A program made the translations under genes and the position numbers. A stretch of DNA of 64,000 nt from Streptomyces spectabilis (GTDB taxonomy: Bacteria; Actinomycetota; Actinomycetes; Streptomycetales; Streptomycetaceae). Below the pieces are notes generated by a model that was given only the letters and a program-made list of their open reading frames with translations, was not told the DNA's origin and made no database searches. The stretch spans positions 7,202,501 to 7,266,500 of the forward strand of contig NZ_CP023690.1 of NCBI RefSeq assembly GCF_008704795.1. Direction: 5' to 3'. Positions 26,161 through 34,927 of this stretch are shown one piece after another (position 1 is the stretch's first letter; each line of letters begins with the position of its first letter).

Positions 26161-26338
26161 GGGGATGATCACGATTTGGTGAGTAACAATTCGGGGCGAT
26201 TCGGACATGCGATCGATCATCCGACGATTCACCTGGGCGTATGGCGCACCCGGCGCGTCAAGCGGGCGCACGCGCCCCCAACCCGTGCGACGGACCGACC
26301 GCCGCTCCGAGTGACGCCCCGGCACTGCCCGCGCGGGC

Positions 26339-26998
26339 TCAGCTGAGGCGCGGACCCCGGCGCTGCGGCAGCGTGACCACCGAGCCGTCCACGGGCCCCG
26401 CGGGCGGCAGGCCCGCGACCTGGCACAGCAGATCGCACCACGCCGCGAGATGCGCCCCCGCGTCCGGTACGCCCCCCGCGCCCTCCCGCGGCGTCCACGA
26501 GGCGCGGATCTCGATCTGCGAGGCGGGCGGCCGCTCCGCGAGCCCGCCGAAGTAGTGCGAGCCCGCCCGCGTGACCGTCCCGCTCGGCTCCCCGCAGGAG
26601 AGCCCCCGCGCCTGGAGCGCCCCGGTCAGCCACGACCAGCACACCTCGGGAAGCAGCGGATCCGCCGCCATCTCCGGCTCCAGCTCCGCGCGCACCAGGG
26701 TCACCAGACGGAACGTGCCCTTCCAGGCCTCGTGCCCCGCCGGGTCGTGCAGCAGCACCAGACGCCCGTCCGCCAGGTCCTCGTCCTCGTCGACGACCGC
26801 CGCCTCCAAGGCGTACGCGAACGGCGCGAGCCGCTGCGGCGGCCGCGTCGGGTCGATCTCGACCTGCGGCCGCAGCCGTGTCTCCCGCAGCGCGTCGACC
26901 GCCGCGCGAAACGGCGGCGGCGCCGTGTCCGCCACCGTCCCCTGCGCTCCGTCCATCTCGCCAGCGCCGTCCGACCGTTGTCCCTGAGCCGCAGCCAT
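26339..26998 (-). CDS. DUF3000 family protein
   Basis: 219 aa soluble protein of the actinobacterial DUF3000 family, function unknown. It is recognised by the conserved stretch FRAAVDALRETRLRPQVEI, the APFAYALEAAV segment and the terminal SGTVTRAGSHYFGGLAERP region. It is nearly always found next to hemE in Streptomyces, divergently as here, which suggests a link with haem synthesis or simply conserved order. The first 25 residues are likely disordered. The 287 bp between this gene and whiI hold the whiI promoter and nothing else I can call. Confidence 0.8.
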   Translation of the reverse strand: MAAAQGQRSDGAGEMDGAQGTVADTAPPPFRAAVDALRETRLRPQVEIDPTRPPQRLAPFAYALEAAVVDEDEDLADGRLVLLHDPAGHEAWKGTFRLVTLVRAELEPEMAADPLLPEVCWSWLTGALQARGLSCGEPSGTVTRAGSHYFGGLAERPPASQIEIRASWTPREGAGGVPDAGAHLAAWCDLLCQVAGLPPAGPVDGSVVTLPQRRGPRLS

Positions 26999-27153
26999 GC
27001 GGGGAACATTAAGGGGAACAGCGGCTTCGCGCAGTCACCCCGCCGGTGCGCGGCGAGGTGTTCCGCCCCCGCGGGCCGCCCGCGGGGCCCGCGCCGGGCC
27101 TCGAACACCGACGGGCTTTCCCGCCCCGGGCGGGGCCGTGCGAGACTTTCCCG

Positions 27154-28221
27154 GTGACGGTCAACGACGAGGCCACCGGCCAGCAGCCCGCAGCGACGTA
27201 CGACTCCGCCTTCCTGAAGGCGTGCCGACGCGAGGCGGTGCCGCACACGCCCGTGTGGTTCATGCGGCAGGCGGGGCGCTCCCTGCCCGAGTACCGCAAG
27301 GTCCGTGAGGGCACGGCCATGCTGGAGTCCTGCATGCGGCCCGACCTCGTCACCGAGATCACCCTCCAGCCGGTGCGCCGCCACGGCGTCGACGCCGCCA
27401 TCTACTTCAGCGACATCGTCGTGCCGCTCAAGGCCATCGGCGTCGACCTCGACATCAAGCCGGGCGTCGGCCCCGTCGTGGAGCGGCCCATCCGCTCCCG
27501 CGCCGACCTCGCGCAGCTGCGCGACCTCACCCCGGACGACGTCTCGTACGTGACCGAGGCCATCGGCCTGCTCACCGGCGAGCTGGGCGGCACCCCGCTC
27601 ATCGGGTTCGCCGGAGCGCCGTTCACCCTCGCGAGCTACCTCGTCGAGGGCGGTCCGAGCCGTAACCACGAGCACACCAAGGCGCTCATGTACGGCGACC
27701 CGCAGCTCTGGGCCGACCTGCTCGACCGGCTCGCGGAGATCACCAGCGCCTTCCTGAAGGTGCAGATCGAGGCCGGCGCCTCCGCCGTGCAGCTCTTCGA
27801 CTCCTGGGTGGGCGCCCTCGCGCCCGCCGACTACCGCCGCTCGGTCATGCCCGCGTCGCGGAAGGTCTTCGACGCCGTGGCGTCGTACGGCGTGCCGCGC
27901 ATCCACTTCGGCGTCGGCACCGGCGAACTCCTCGGCCTGCTCGGCGAGGCAGGGGCCGACGTGGTCGGCGTCGACTGGCGCGTGCCGCTCGACGAGGCCG
28001 TCCGCCGCGTCGGCCCCGGCAAGGCGCTCCAGGGCAACCTCGACCCCGCCGTGCTCTTCGCCCCCCGCGAGGCCGTCGAGGCCAAGACCGACGAGGTGCT
28101 CGCGGCGGCGGCCGGACTCGAAGGACACGTCTTCAACCTGGGCCACGGCGTGCTGCCGACCACGGACCCGGACGCGCTGACCCGGCTCGTCGAGTACGTG
28201 CACACCCGCACCGCCGCCTGA
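27154..28221 (+). CDS. hemE: Uroporphyrinogen decarboxylase
   Basis: 355 aa enzyme that removes four carboxyl groups from uroporphyrinogen III to give coproporphyrinogen III. Signatures: [16 protein letters not shown] near the N-terminus (Arg residues bind substrate), [14 protein letters not shown] with the catalytic Asp, and [16 protein letters not shown]. The GTG start gives [11 protein letters not shown]; upstream in-frame codons are low complexity. hemY and hemQ lie 12 kb downstream, completing a coproporphyrin-dependent haem route. Confidence 0.93.
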   Translation: MTVNDEATGQQPAATYDSAFLKACRREAVPHTPVWFMRQAGRSLPEYRKVREGTAMLESCMRPDLVTEITLQPVRRHGVDAAIYFSDIVVPLKAIGVDLDIKPGVGPVVERPIRSRADLAQLRDLTPDDVSYVTEAIGLLTGELGGTPLIGFAGAPFTLASYLVEGGPSRNHEHTKALMYGDPQLWADLLDRLAEITSAFLKVQIEAGASAVQLFDSWVGALAPADYRRSVMPASRKVFDAVASYGVPRIHFGVGTGELLGLLGEAGADVVGVDWRVPLDEAVRRVGPGKALQGNLDPAVLFAPREAVEAKTDEVLAAAAGLEGHVFNLGHGVLPTTDPDALTRLVEYVHTRTAA

Positions 28222-28224
28222 CCC

Positions 28225-28935
28225 TCACACCCAGCAGTCCGGGGTCCGGGGCGGGCCGGGCGGGATGGGCGGAACCGGCGGCATCGGCGGCACCGGCGGC
28301 ATCGTCCATGGGTTGGGCCCCGCGCCCGGCACCGCGCAGTGCACCCCCGCCCCGCGCCGCCCCGCCGTGCGCGCCGCGAGGCCGGACAGGGCGGGCGGCA
28401 CCCCGTACACCAGGTGGCAGAACCGGTCGGGGGAGTGCCGCGCCGTCCACGGCGGGGCGCCGAACGAGCGCAGATACGTCGTCCAGTGCCCCTCGAAGGT
28501 GACGAGCAGGTCCGCGGCGCGCGCATAGCCCGGCGACGCCGGATGCGTCCCCGGGTTCAGGACCACCGGCGCGACGCCCCGCTCGCGCGCGCGGCGCACC
28601 AGGCGCCGGCAGTGGCGCAGCTCCCGGCGGCCCGGCGCGATCCGGTCGAGGAAGCAGCCGTCGACCCGGTAGAAGTCCAGGTGCCGGTCCAGATCGGCGG
28701 CGACCTCGCGCACCGGGCGCTCCCCGTACGCCGCGTCGACGTACCCGAGCACCCGCACCCCCGCCGAGCGCAGCGCGTGCGCGACGGCGGCGAACGCCGG
28801 GTCGGGGGCCGCGCCCGGCCCGTCGGCGGCGTTGAGCACGACGCCGTACAGACGGGGCGCGACCGCCACGAGCGCCCGCCAGGCCGCGGGGTCCACGGCC
28901 GGATGGACGTACAGCGGGACGAGCAGCGAGCTCAT
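28225..28935 (-). CDS. Spherulin-4-like glycosidase (Sph3/GH135-type)
   Basis: 236 aa TIM-barrel-type protein of the spherulation-specific family 4. Motifs: LLVPLYVHPAVDPAAW at the start, VVLNAADGPG (33-42), VLGYVDAAYGERP (62-74), DGCFLDRIAP (92-101) and LLVTFEGHW (143-151). The fungal member Sph3 hydrolyses galactosaminogalactan. Residue 98 is Arg where I recall Glu after the conserved Asp in Sph3. There is no signal peptide. The tail is Pro-rich (PPVPPMPPVPP) and ends in CWV. It is the last gene of the polysaccharide locus, overlapping the previous stop by 4 bp. Likely trims or recycles the polymer; activity unproven. Confidence 0.75.
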   Translation of the reverse strand: MSSLLVPLYVHPAVDPAAWRALVAVAPRLYGVVLNAADGPGAAPDPAFAAVAHALRSAGVRVLGYVDAAYGERPVREVAADLDRHLDFYRVDGCFLDRIAPGRRELRHCRRLVRRARERGVAPVVLNPGTHPASPGYARAADLLVTFEGHWTTYLRSFGAPPWTARHSPDRFCHLVYGVPPALSGLAARTAGRRGAGVHCAVPGAGPNPWTMPPVPPMPPVPPIPPGPPRTPDCWV

Positions 28936-29861
28936 CGGCGGTCCGCGGGGACGGGCGCCCCGGCGCCCACGGCGCCGTCCGCGGCCCACAGCGCGCCGAG
29001 CGCGTCGGCCAGGGAGTACCGCGGGCCCCAGCCGAGCTCCCGGCCCGCGGCGCCGACCTCCGCGCACTGCCAGGGCACCGCCGCGGAGCGGCCCACCGCG
29101 GGCAGCGACTCCTCGACGCGGCCCCGGAAGCCCGCCGCCCGCACCAGGCCGTGCACCAGGTCGCGCACCGGCACCGCCCGGCCGCTGCCCACGTTGAGCA
29201 GCCGCGGCACCGGGCCCGGCGCGGCCACCGCGAGCTCCACGGCCCGCGCCACGTCACGGACGTCGACGAAGTCCCGGAACGCCGACAGGTCGCCGACGCG
29301 GACCGTGCCGTGCGGCGACTCGCCGACCGCGCGCCGCAGTTCGGCGGTGAGCCGCCCCGGCAGGCCCGCAGCGGGCGCGCCAGGACCGACCGGGTTCGTC
29401 ACGCGCAGGACCACCGCGTCGAGCCCCGACGACGTCACCGCGAGGGTGCCCGCCAGCTTGGTGGCGCCATAGGGCGCCACCGGGTGCGCCGGATCCTCCT
29501 CTGCGGTACGCGCGCCGCGCGGATGGGGGCCGTACTCGGCGGCGGAGCCGAGGTGGACGAGGCGGGCGCCGGGCGCCGCCGCGCGCACCGCCTCGCACAG
29601 CGCCGCGGGGCCCCGGGAGTTGACCTCCGCGAGGGTCAGGGCGGTGCCGCCGACCGCGCCCGCGCAGTTCACGACCGCGTCCGGCGCGGCCCGCACGAGC
29701 AGCTCCACGAGGTCCCCGGGCGTGGCCGTGGCCAGGTCGCAGCGCAGGTGCGCGGTCGGGGCGCGGCCGCAGGTGCGCAGCAGCGCGCCGGGCAGCGCGC
29801 GCAGCCGCTCGGTGATGTGCGCGCCCAGATAGCCGGTCGCGCCCAGGACGAGGATGCGCAC
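28932..29861 (-). CDS. NAD(P)-dependent sugar epimerase/reductase (SDR)
   Basis: 309 aa extended short-chain dehydrogenase. Rossmann motif GATGYLGAH (7-15), Ser in LGSAAEYG, and catalytic Tyr131/Lys135 (YGATK). The small size and general look fit a nucleotide-sugar 4-ketoreductase or 4-epimerase acting after the LegB-like dehydratase in the same operon. Starts 3 bp after the nucleotidyltransferase stop. The precise substrate cannot be read from the sequence. Confidence 0.75.
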   Translation of the reverse strand: MRILVLGATGYLGAHITERLRALPGALLRTCGRAPTAHLRCDLATATPGDLVELLVRAAPDAVVNCAGAVGGTALTLAEVNSRGPAALCEAVRAAAPGARLVHLGSAAEYGPHPRGARTAEEDPAHPVAPYGATKLAGTLAVTSSGLDAVVLRVTNPVGPGAPAAGLPGRLTAELRRAVGESPHGTVRVGDLSAFRDFVDVRDVARAVELAVAAPGPVPRLLNVGSGRAVPVRDLVHGLVRAAGFRGRVEESLPAVGRSAAVPWQCAEVGAAGRELGWGPRYSLADALGALWAADGAVGAGAPVPADRR

Positions 29862-29864
29862 GGC

Positions 29865-30578
29865 TCACGCCCCCTTGAGGAGCAGGGAGCGGTGGGTGGT
29901 GAACTCGGCGTTGGCGCGGTCGTAGTCGTCGGGCCGGCCGATGTCCAGCCAGTAGCCGTCGAACTCGTAGGCGTGCGGCGGGTTCCCGGCCTTCAGCAGG
30001 TCCAGGACCAGCTCGTCGAAGCCGAGCGGCAGGCCCGGCGTGTACGGGGTGAGCGTCTCCCGGGAGACGCCGTAGACGCCCATGGAGACGCGGTAGTCCA
30101 CGCTCGGCTTCTCGGTGAAGGCGACCACGCGCCGCTCCTCGGTGGTCAGGACGCCGAAGTCGATGTGCACCTCGCGCGGATAGGTCGCGATGGTCAGCGG
30201 GGCCCGCGACTCCTGATGTGCGCGCAGGACGTCCGCGAAGTCGAGGTCGGTGAGGATGTCGCCGTTCATGACCAGGAAGTGCTCGGGCAGGCGGTCCCTC
30301 ATCGTCAGCAGCGGGCCCATGGTGCCGAGCGGGCTCTCCTCCGTGGAGTAGCCGATGCGCAGGCGCCAGCGCGAGCCGCTGCCGACGTAGGCGCGGATGA
30401 TGTGGCCGAGGTGACCGATTGCGATGGTGCAGCTGGTGAAACCGGCCGCCGAGAGCTGGCGCAGGACGATCTCCAGGATCGCGTGCTGGTCGCCGATCGG
30501 GACCAGCGGCTTGGGCAGCGCGGTGGTGTACGGGCGGAGCCTGACGCCCTTGCCTCCGGCGAGGATGACTGCGTGCAT
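29865..30578 (-). CDS. Sugar-1-phosphate nucleotidyltransferase
   Basis: 237 aa GT-A-fold nucleotidyltransferase that activates a sugar-1-phosphate. The N-terminal signature LAGGKGVRLRPYT (6-18) binds NTP, PKPLVPIGDQ follows, and MNGDILTDLDF carries the metal-binding Asp. It lacks the C-terminal acyltransferase repeats of GlmU, so it is a stand-alone RmlA/GlmU-N-type enzyme. Supplies the NDP-sugar for the neighbouring dehydratase and glycosyltransferase, by position. Confidence 0.85.
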   Translation of the reverse strand: MHAVILAGGKGVRLRPYTTALPKPLVPIGDQHAILEIVLRQLSAAGFTSCTIAIGHLGHIIRAYVGSGSRWRLRIGYSTEESPLGTMGPLLTMRDRLPEHFLVMNGDILTDLDFADVLRAHQESRAPLTIATYPREVHIDFGVLTTEERRVVAFTEKPSVDYRVSMGVYGVSRETLTPYTPGLPLGFDELVLDLLKAGNPPHAYEFDGYWLDIGRPDDYDRANAEFTTHRSLLLKGA

Positions 30579-30615
30579 GGGTGCCCCTGTCTGTGCGTCG
30601 TGTGGTGATGGAGCG

Positions 30616-31617
30616 TCAGATGTTGTAGACGTCCGTCTTGTAGCGGGCCAGATTGGCGGGGTCGAGGAAGAACTCGACGGTGCGGGCGAGGCCGTCCTCC
30701 AGGCCGTGCTCCGGGCTCCAGCCGGTGGCCTCGCGCAGCCGGGTGGCGTCCGCGACCAGGCGCATCACCTCCGAGGCGGCGGGCCGCACGCGCTCTTCGT
30801 CCGCCGTCACGTCCAGGGCCGTGTCCATCACCTTGCCGATGAGCCGCACCAGGTCCCCGATGGAGATCTCGCCGCCGGTACCGGCGTTGAAGGTGCGGCC
30901 GAGCACGGCGTCGGCGGGAGCGGTGCCGACGGCGAGGAAGGCGCGGGCGGTGTCCTCGACGAACGTGAAGTCCCGGGTGGGGCGCAGATCGCCGAGCGTG
31001 ATGGCGCGCTCCCCGGCCGCCACCTGGCCGATCACCGTCGGGATGACCGCGCGCATGGACTGGCGCGGGCCGTAGGTGTTGAACGGCCGGAGCGTCACCA
31101 CGGGCGTGGCGAAGCTCGCGCAGTAGCTGTCGGCGAGCAGGTCGGCGCCCGCCTTCGAAGCGGCGTACGGCGACTGGGCGTTGACGGGGTGGTCCTCGGT
31201 GATCGGCACGGTCCGTGCCGTGCCGTACGTCTCGCTGGTCGAGGTGTGCACCAGGCGCGGGACCTCGGCGTGCCGGACGGCCTCCAGGACGTTGAGGGTG
31301 CCGGTGACGTTCGTGTCCACGTAGGAGTGCGGCGCCTGGTACGAGTACGGGATCGCGATGAGGGCGGCCAGGTGGTAGACGATCTCGGCGTCGGTGACCA
31401 GGGCGCGGACCGAGCCCGGGTCGCGCACGTCGCCCAGGACGATCTCGACCCCGGCGAGCACGTCGGCCGGCAGGGTCTCCAGCCAGCCGTACGACGAGAA
31501 GGAGTTGTACTGGACGAGCGCGCGCACGCGGTAGCCCGATGCGACGAGCGCTTCGGTGAGGTGCGAGCCGATGAAGCCCTCGGCTCCGGTGACGACGGCG
31601 AGCGGTGCGGACGGCAT
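30616..31617 (-). CDS. LegB-like NDP-sugar 4,6-dehydratase (SDR)
   Basis: 333 aa extended SDR. GAEGFIGSH (11-19) binds NAD; catalytic Tyr151/Lys155 are in SPYAASK. The stretches YNSFSSYGWLE, HLAALIAIPYSYQAP and RPFNTYGPRQS are hallmarks of the LegB group, which converts NDP-GlcNAc to 4-keto-6-deoxy sugars. A capping Arg/Asp region (PTRDFTFVEDTA) is present. ATG start with AGGAG 6 bases upstream. Implies a 6-deoxy amino sugar, or a derivative of it, as building block of the polysaccharide. Confidence 0.8.
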   Translation of the reverse strand: MPSAPLAVVTGAEGFIGSHLTEALVASGYRVRALVQYNSFSSYGWLETLPADVLAGVEIVLGDVRDPGSVRALVTDAEIVYHLAALIAIPYSYQAPHSYVDTNVTGTLNVLEAVRHAEVPRLVHTSTSETYGTARTVPITEDHPVNAQSPYAASKAGADLLADSYCASFATPVVTLRPFNTYGPRQSMRAVIPTVIGQVAAGERAITLGDLRPTRDFTFVEDTARAFLAVGTAPADAVLGRTFNAGTGGEISIGDLVRLIGKVMDTALDVTADEERVRPAASEVMRLVADATRLREATGWSPEHGLEDGLARTVEFFLDPANLARYKTDVYNI

Positions 31618-31667
31618 GCGGGTCTCCTGGCGGGTCGTGGCGGTTCGTGCGGTGCGGGAGGTGCTGT

Positions 31668-33182
31668 TCAGCAGTGGGCGGTGGGGCTGCCCAAGTGGCG
31701 TACGGCGGCGGCGAACAGGGCGAGCGCCGCCGCCGTACAGCCCACGAGCTGAGCCGTGCTCGCGGGCAGGTCCGTAAGGCGGGGGAGTGCCGTGGCCGCG
31801 GCCGCCGCGCCCAGGCACAGGGCCGCGGACAGCCAGGCCACGCCGAAGGCCTGGAGCAGCAGCGCCGTCCACAGGGCCGCGCCCAGGGCGAGCAGCGGCG
31901 CCGGGGAGGCGTCGGTCAGCGGGATGCCCGGGGCGAGCGAGGCGAGATAGGCGGCGACGCACAGGCCGAGCGCGCGGACGGCGCGGAGCCGGAAGCCGAG
32001 CGGTGTGGTGGAGGCCCGCAGCGCGGCCACCGCGAGCCCCCGGAAGCGGTAGAGCAGCCACTCGGCGGGGCCCATGCTGAGGGTGAGCACGATGACGGCG
32101 TACGGGTCCCGTGCGCCCGCGGCGGTCACGAGGGTGCCGGCCGCGAGCCCGAACAGGCCGTAGGGCACCGAGCGGACGAGCCGCGGCGGGGCCCCGGCCG
32201 CCGGGGCGGTGGCCAGGGCGGCCCGCAGCGCGAGCCCCGCCGCGCCCGCCGCGAGCAGCACGGTGAGCACCGGCAGGCCGAGGCCGAGCGCCGTCGGAGG
32301 GTCCCACCAGGGCAGCGCGGCCGCGCCCGCCGCGACGGGCAGCAGCGCGCCGGCGAGCTGCCGTTCGCGGCCGAGCACGAGGAGCACGCCCGCCGCCGCC
32401 AGATAGCAGGACTGCCCGGCGGCGAACACGGCGGCGGGCCCGGGGCCCGCCACCGCGAGCCCGGTGAGGGACGCGCACCCGACGCCTGCCGTCGAGCCGC
32501 GCAGCAGGGTGCGCGCCGCCTCGTGGCGCCCGGTCACCAGGCGCACGTACGCCCGGTGGCTGAGCGCCTGCGACCAGGCCCAGGACACCAGGGCCGCGGC
32601 GATCAGAGCGTGCGGGCCCTGATCGCCCCAGGCGCCCGCGGCGAGGAGGTAGGCCGTGCCGGGCAGCGCGAACAGCAGCCCGCGCAGCGCGCACCCGGCG
32701 TGGTCGGGCCGCCACGGGTCGGGTGGCAGCGGCGGCTCGGGGTGGTCGCGCGGCACCCGCTGGTAGAGGGCGGCGGCGAGCGAGAACAGGTCGCGGTGCC
32801 CGTACTCCCGCTGGATCCGCTCGCCGGTCATGCCCTGCGACTCCAGGACCGCGGCGACCTCGTAGGCGTGCACGGCCGCCCCGATGTCCTCGGCGAGGTC
32901 GGCCGCGAGCGCGTCGACGGGGTCGCGGGGGCGCGCGGGGCGCAGGTCGGGGCGGCGGCCCGCGGGCCGGGTGCCGCCGCCAGGGGTGCGCGGGCAGGTC
33001 GTCGGGCGCGGGCGCCGGGGAGCGGGGGCGGACTCGGGCTCCGCCCCGGCCCAGGACGGGCGCCGACGGCGCGGCGCGGCGCCCGGCTCCGGGGCGCGGT
33101 CGGGCAGCGCCCAGGACGGGCGGCGGCGCCCGGTGAGTCCGTCGCCGTCCTTCCGGGGCGGCAGCGCCATCGGTCCGCTCAT
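31668..33182 (-). CDS. Multi-spanning membrane protein of the polysaccharide locus (PelG-like position)
   Basis: 504 aa. The first 160 residues are cytoplasmic and Arg/Pro-rich, with the repeat RRPSWA at 20 and 40 and a helical segment (DALAADLAEDIGAAVHAYEV). From residue 165 onward there are roughly ten to twelve hydrophobic segments. It overlaps the stop of the PelF-like gene (ATGA). In pel operons the PelF glycosyltransferase pairs with PelG, a polytopic MOP-type transporter, so an export or flippase role is plausible. Direct similarity to PelG cannot be judged by eye. Confidence 0.65.
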   Translation of the reverse strand: MSGPMALPPRKDGDGLTGRRRPSWALPDRAPEPGAAPRRRRPSWAGAEPESAPAPRRPRPTTCPRTPGGGTRPAGRRPDLRPARPRDPVDALAADLAEDIGAAVHAYEVAAVLESQGMTGERIQREYGHRDLFSLAAALYQRVPRDHPEPPLPPDPWRPDHAGCALRGLLFALPGTAYLLAAGAWGDQGPHALIAAALVSWAWSQALSHRAYVRLVTGRHEAARTLLRGSTAGVGCASLTGLAVAGPGPAAVFAAGQSCYLAAAGVLLVLGRERQLAGALLPVAAGAAALPWWDPPTALGLGLPVLTVLLAAGAAGLALRAALATAPAAGAPPRLVRSVPYGLFGLAAGTLVTAAGARDPYAVIVLTLSMGPAEWLLYRFRGLAVAALRASTTPLGFRLRAVRALGLCVAAYLASLAPGIPLTDASPAPLLALGAALWTALLLQAFGVAWLSAALCLGAAAAATALPRLTDLPASTAQLVGCTAAALALFAAAVRHLGSPTAHC

Positions 33183-34744
33183 CCGGCCGCCTCGCTTCCG
33201 GCGAAGTCGTACGCCGCCGCGCCCGCCCCGGCCCCGGTCGAGCGCGCGGGTTCGCGCGGGCCCTCGCGGGCGGTGCGCAGGCCGGTGGCCAGCTCGCGGT
33301 AGATCTCCCGGAACGCGTCCACCGTCTGCCGCAGCGTGAACTGCTCGATGACGCGGAGCCGGGCCGCCGCGCCCATCGCGGCGCGGCGCTCCGGGTCCTC
33401 CAGCAGCTCCACGGCGGCGTCCGCCATGGCCTCCGGGGCCCGCGGCGGCACCACGAGGCCGGTCGGGCCCACGGCCTCCCGGACGCCGCCGACGTCCGTG
33501 GAGACCGTGGCGCGGCCGCACGACATGGCCTCGATGAGAGTGAAGGGGAAGCCCTCGCTGACGCTGGAGAGCATCACCACGCTGCCCGCCGCGTAGGCGT
33601 CCTTGATGTGCTCCACGCGGCCTTCGAAGACCACCGAGTCCGCGTGGCCGAGCGCGGCGGCCAGAACCTCGCAGCGCTCCCGGTAGGCCTCGCCGCCGCG
33701 CGGGGTGCCACCGAACAGGCGCAGGCGGGCGTTCGGCACCCGCTCCTTGACCAGGGCGAAGGCGCGGATCAGCGTCTCCAGGTCCTTGATCGGGTCCACC
33801 CGCCCGGCCCAGCTCAGGGTGGGCGCGCCGGGCTCGGGGCCCGCGGGCGGGAACGCCTCGGGGTCCACGCCGTTGTAGACGGTCCGGATCAGCGCCGGGT
33901 CGGCGCCGCCGCGCTCCTCCCACAGCCGGTTGTAGCGGTTGCCGGGGGTGATCAGGGCCGCGCCGCGGTACGACTCCTCGGCGAGCAGCCGGAAGAAGCC
34001 GAGCAGGAGCGCCTTGACCGGCCGGCGGTAGGGGCCCGTGCGGTAGCCGAGGTAGCGCTCGCGCAGATACACGCCGTGCTCGGTCAACAGCAGCGGCACA
34101 CCGTGGAGATGACGGGCGATCAGGCCCGGCAGGGCCGCGATGCCGCCGCTCACCGCGTGCGCCACGCCGTGCTCCGGCGGGCGGGCGGCCAGCGGCCGCA
34201 GGGCGTGTTCGAGCAGATGGGTGGCGGTGACCGCGTCGTGCAGCGTGGGCCGTGACGCGGCCACCGCGAGCCCCGGGGTGCGCCACACCGAGGCGAGCAC
34301 GCCGACCGCGCCGTCGCCGCGCAGCGCCGGGGAGAGGAAGCCGTCCCTGGCGTACCCCGCCAGGGCGTACAGGGCCGGGGCGAAGGCGCTCTCGGCGGTG
34401 GGGTCGAGCAGGGCGGTGAGGAACGCCTCGTAGTGGGTGAGCAGCGCCCGGCGGGCCCGGCCGCGCGGGGCGCGCCCGGCCGGGTCGGGGCCCCACATGG
34501 GCAGGCAGACCGGCTCGGCCACGTGCGGCGGCAGCTCCCAGGCGAGGGGCTCGCGCCCGGTGCCGGTCACCGCGAGCACGCCGAAGTCGACGTCGGGCAT
34601 CCCGCGCACCAGCTGGTCGCACCAGACGCTGACGCCGCCGTGGCTGTGCGGGTACGTGCCCTCGGTCAGGAGCGTGACGCGGGTGCGCCCGGACGGTCCG
34701 GGCGGGGGTGCGGACAACGGCACCGTCGCGGACGGTGTGGGCAT
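33179..34744 (-). CDS. GT4 glycosyltransferase, PelF-like
   Basis: 521 aa cytosolic glycosyltransferase. The N-terminal VTLLTEGTYPHSHGGVSVW and the middle LLTEHGVYLRERYLGY are characteristic of the PelF group. The C-terminal Rossmann domain has the donor-binding GRVDPIKDLETLI and the E-x7-E motif (EGFPFTLIEAMSCGRA). PelF polymerises UDP-linked amino sugars into Pel in Pseudomonas. The Thr/Ala/Gly-rich last 35 residues look disordered. Together with the deacetylase and spherulin-4 genes it suggests synthesis of a hexosamine-rich polymer. Confidence 0.85.
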   Translation of the reverse strand: MPTPSATVPLSAPPPGPSGRTRVTLLTEGTYPHSHGGVSVWCDQLVRGMPDVDFGVLAVTGTGREPLAWELPPHVAEPVCLPMWGPDPAGRAPRGRARRALLTHYEAFLTALLDPTAESAFAPALYALAGYARDGFLSPALRGDGAVGVLASVWRTPGLAVAASRPTLHDAVTATHLLEHALRPLAARPPEHGVAHAVSGGIAALPGLIARHLHGVPLLLTEHGVYLRERYLGYRTGPYRRPVKALLLGFFRLLAEESYRGAALITPGNRYNRLWEERGGADPALIRTVYNGVDPEAFPPAGPEPGAPTLSWAGRVDPIKDLETLIRAFALVKERVPNARLRLFGGTPRGGEAYRERCEVLAAALGHADSVVFEGRVEHIKDAYAAGSVVMLSSVSEGFPFTLIEAMSCGRATVSTDVGGVREAVGPTGLVVPPRAPEAMADAAVELLEDPERRAAMGAAARLRVIEQFTLRQTVDAFREIYRELATGLRTAREGPREPARSTGAGAGAAAYDFAGSEAAG

Positions 34745-34884
34745 GGGTGGGGCTCCCCAAAGGACGTTGCGGGCGGGCGGGCGGCGAGGCGCCGGAGCAG
34801 GCGGGGACTCGCCGTGTCGCCGTGGTGCGTGAGGGGCCGGGGCAGGGCCCGCCGGGCCCCGGCGTACTGCCGGAGCTGGTGGTG

Positions 34885-34922
34885 CGGGCCCGGCCCCGGT
34901 CCTGTCCGCGGCCGGGCCCGCG
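34885..34922 (-). terminator. Hairpin between the deacetylase and PelF-like genes
   Basis: 12-bp perfect stem GCGGGCCCGGCC / GGCCGGGCCCGC with a 14-base loop, 5 bases beyond the deacetylase stop. It may make the deacetylase a separate transcript or attenuate read-through into the other six genes. Confidence 0.6.
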
Positions 34923-34927
34923 GCTGG

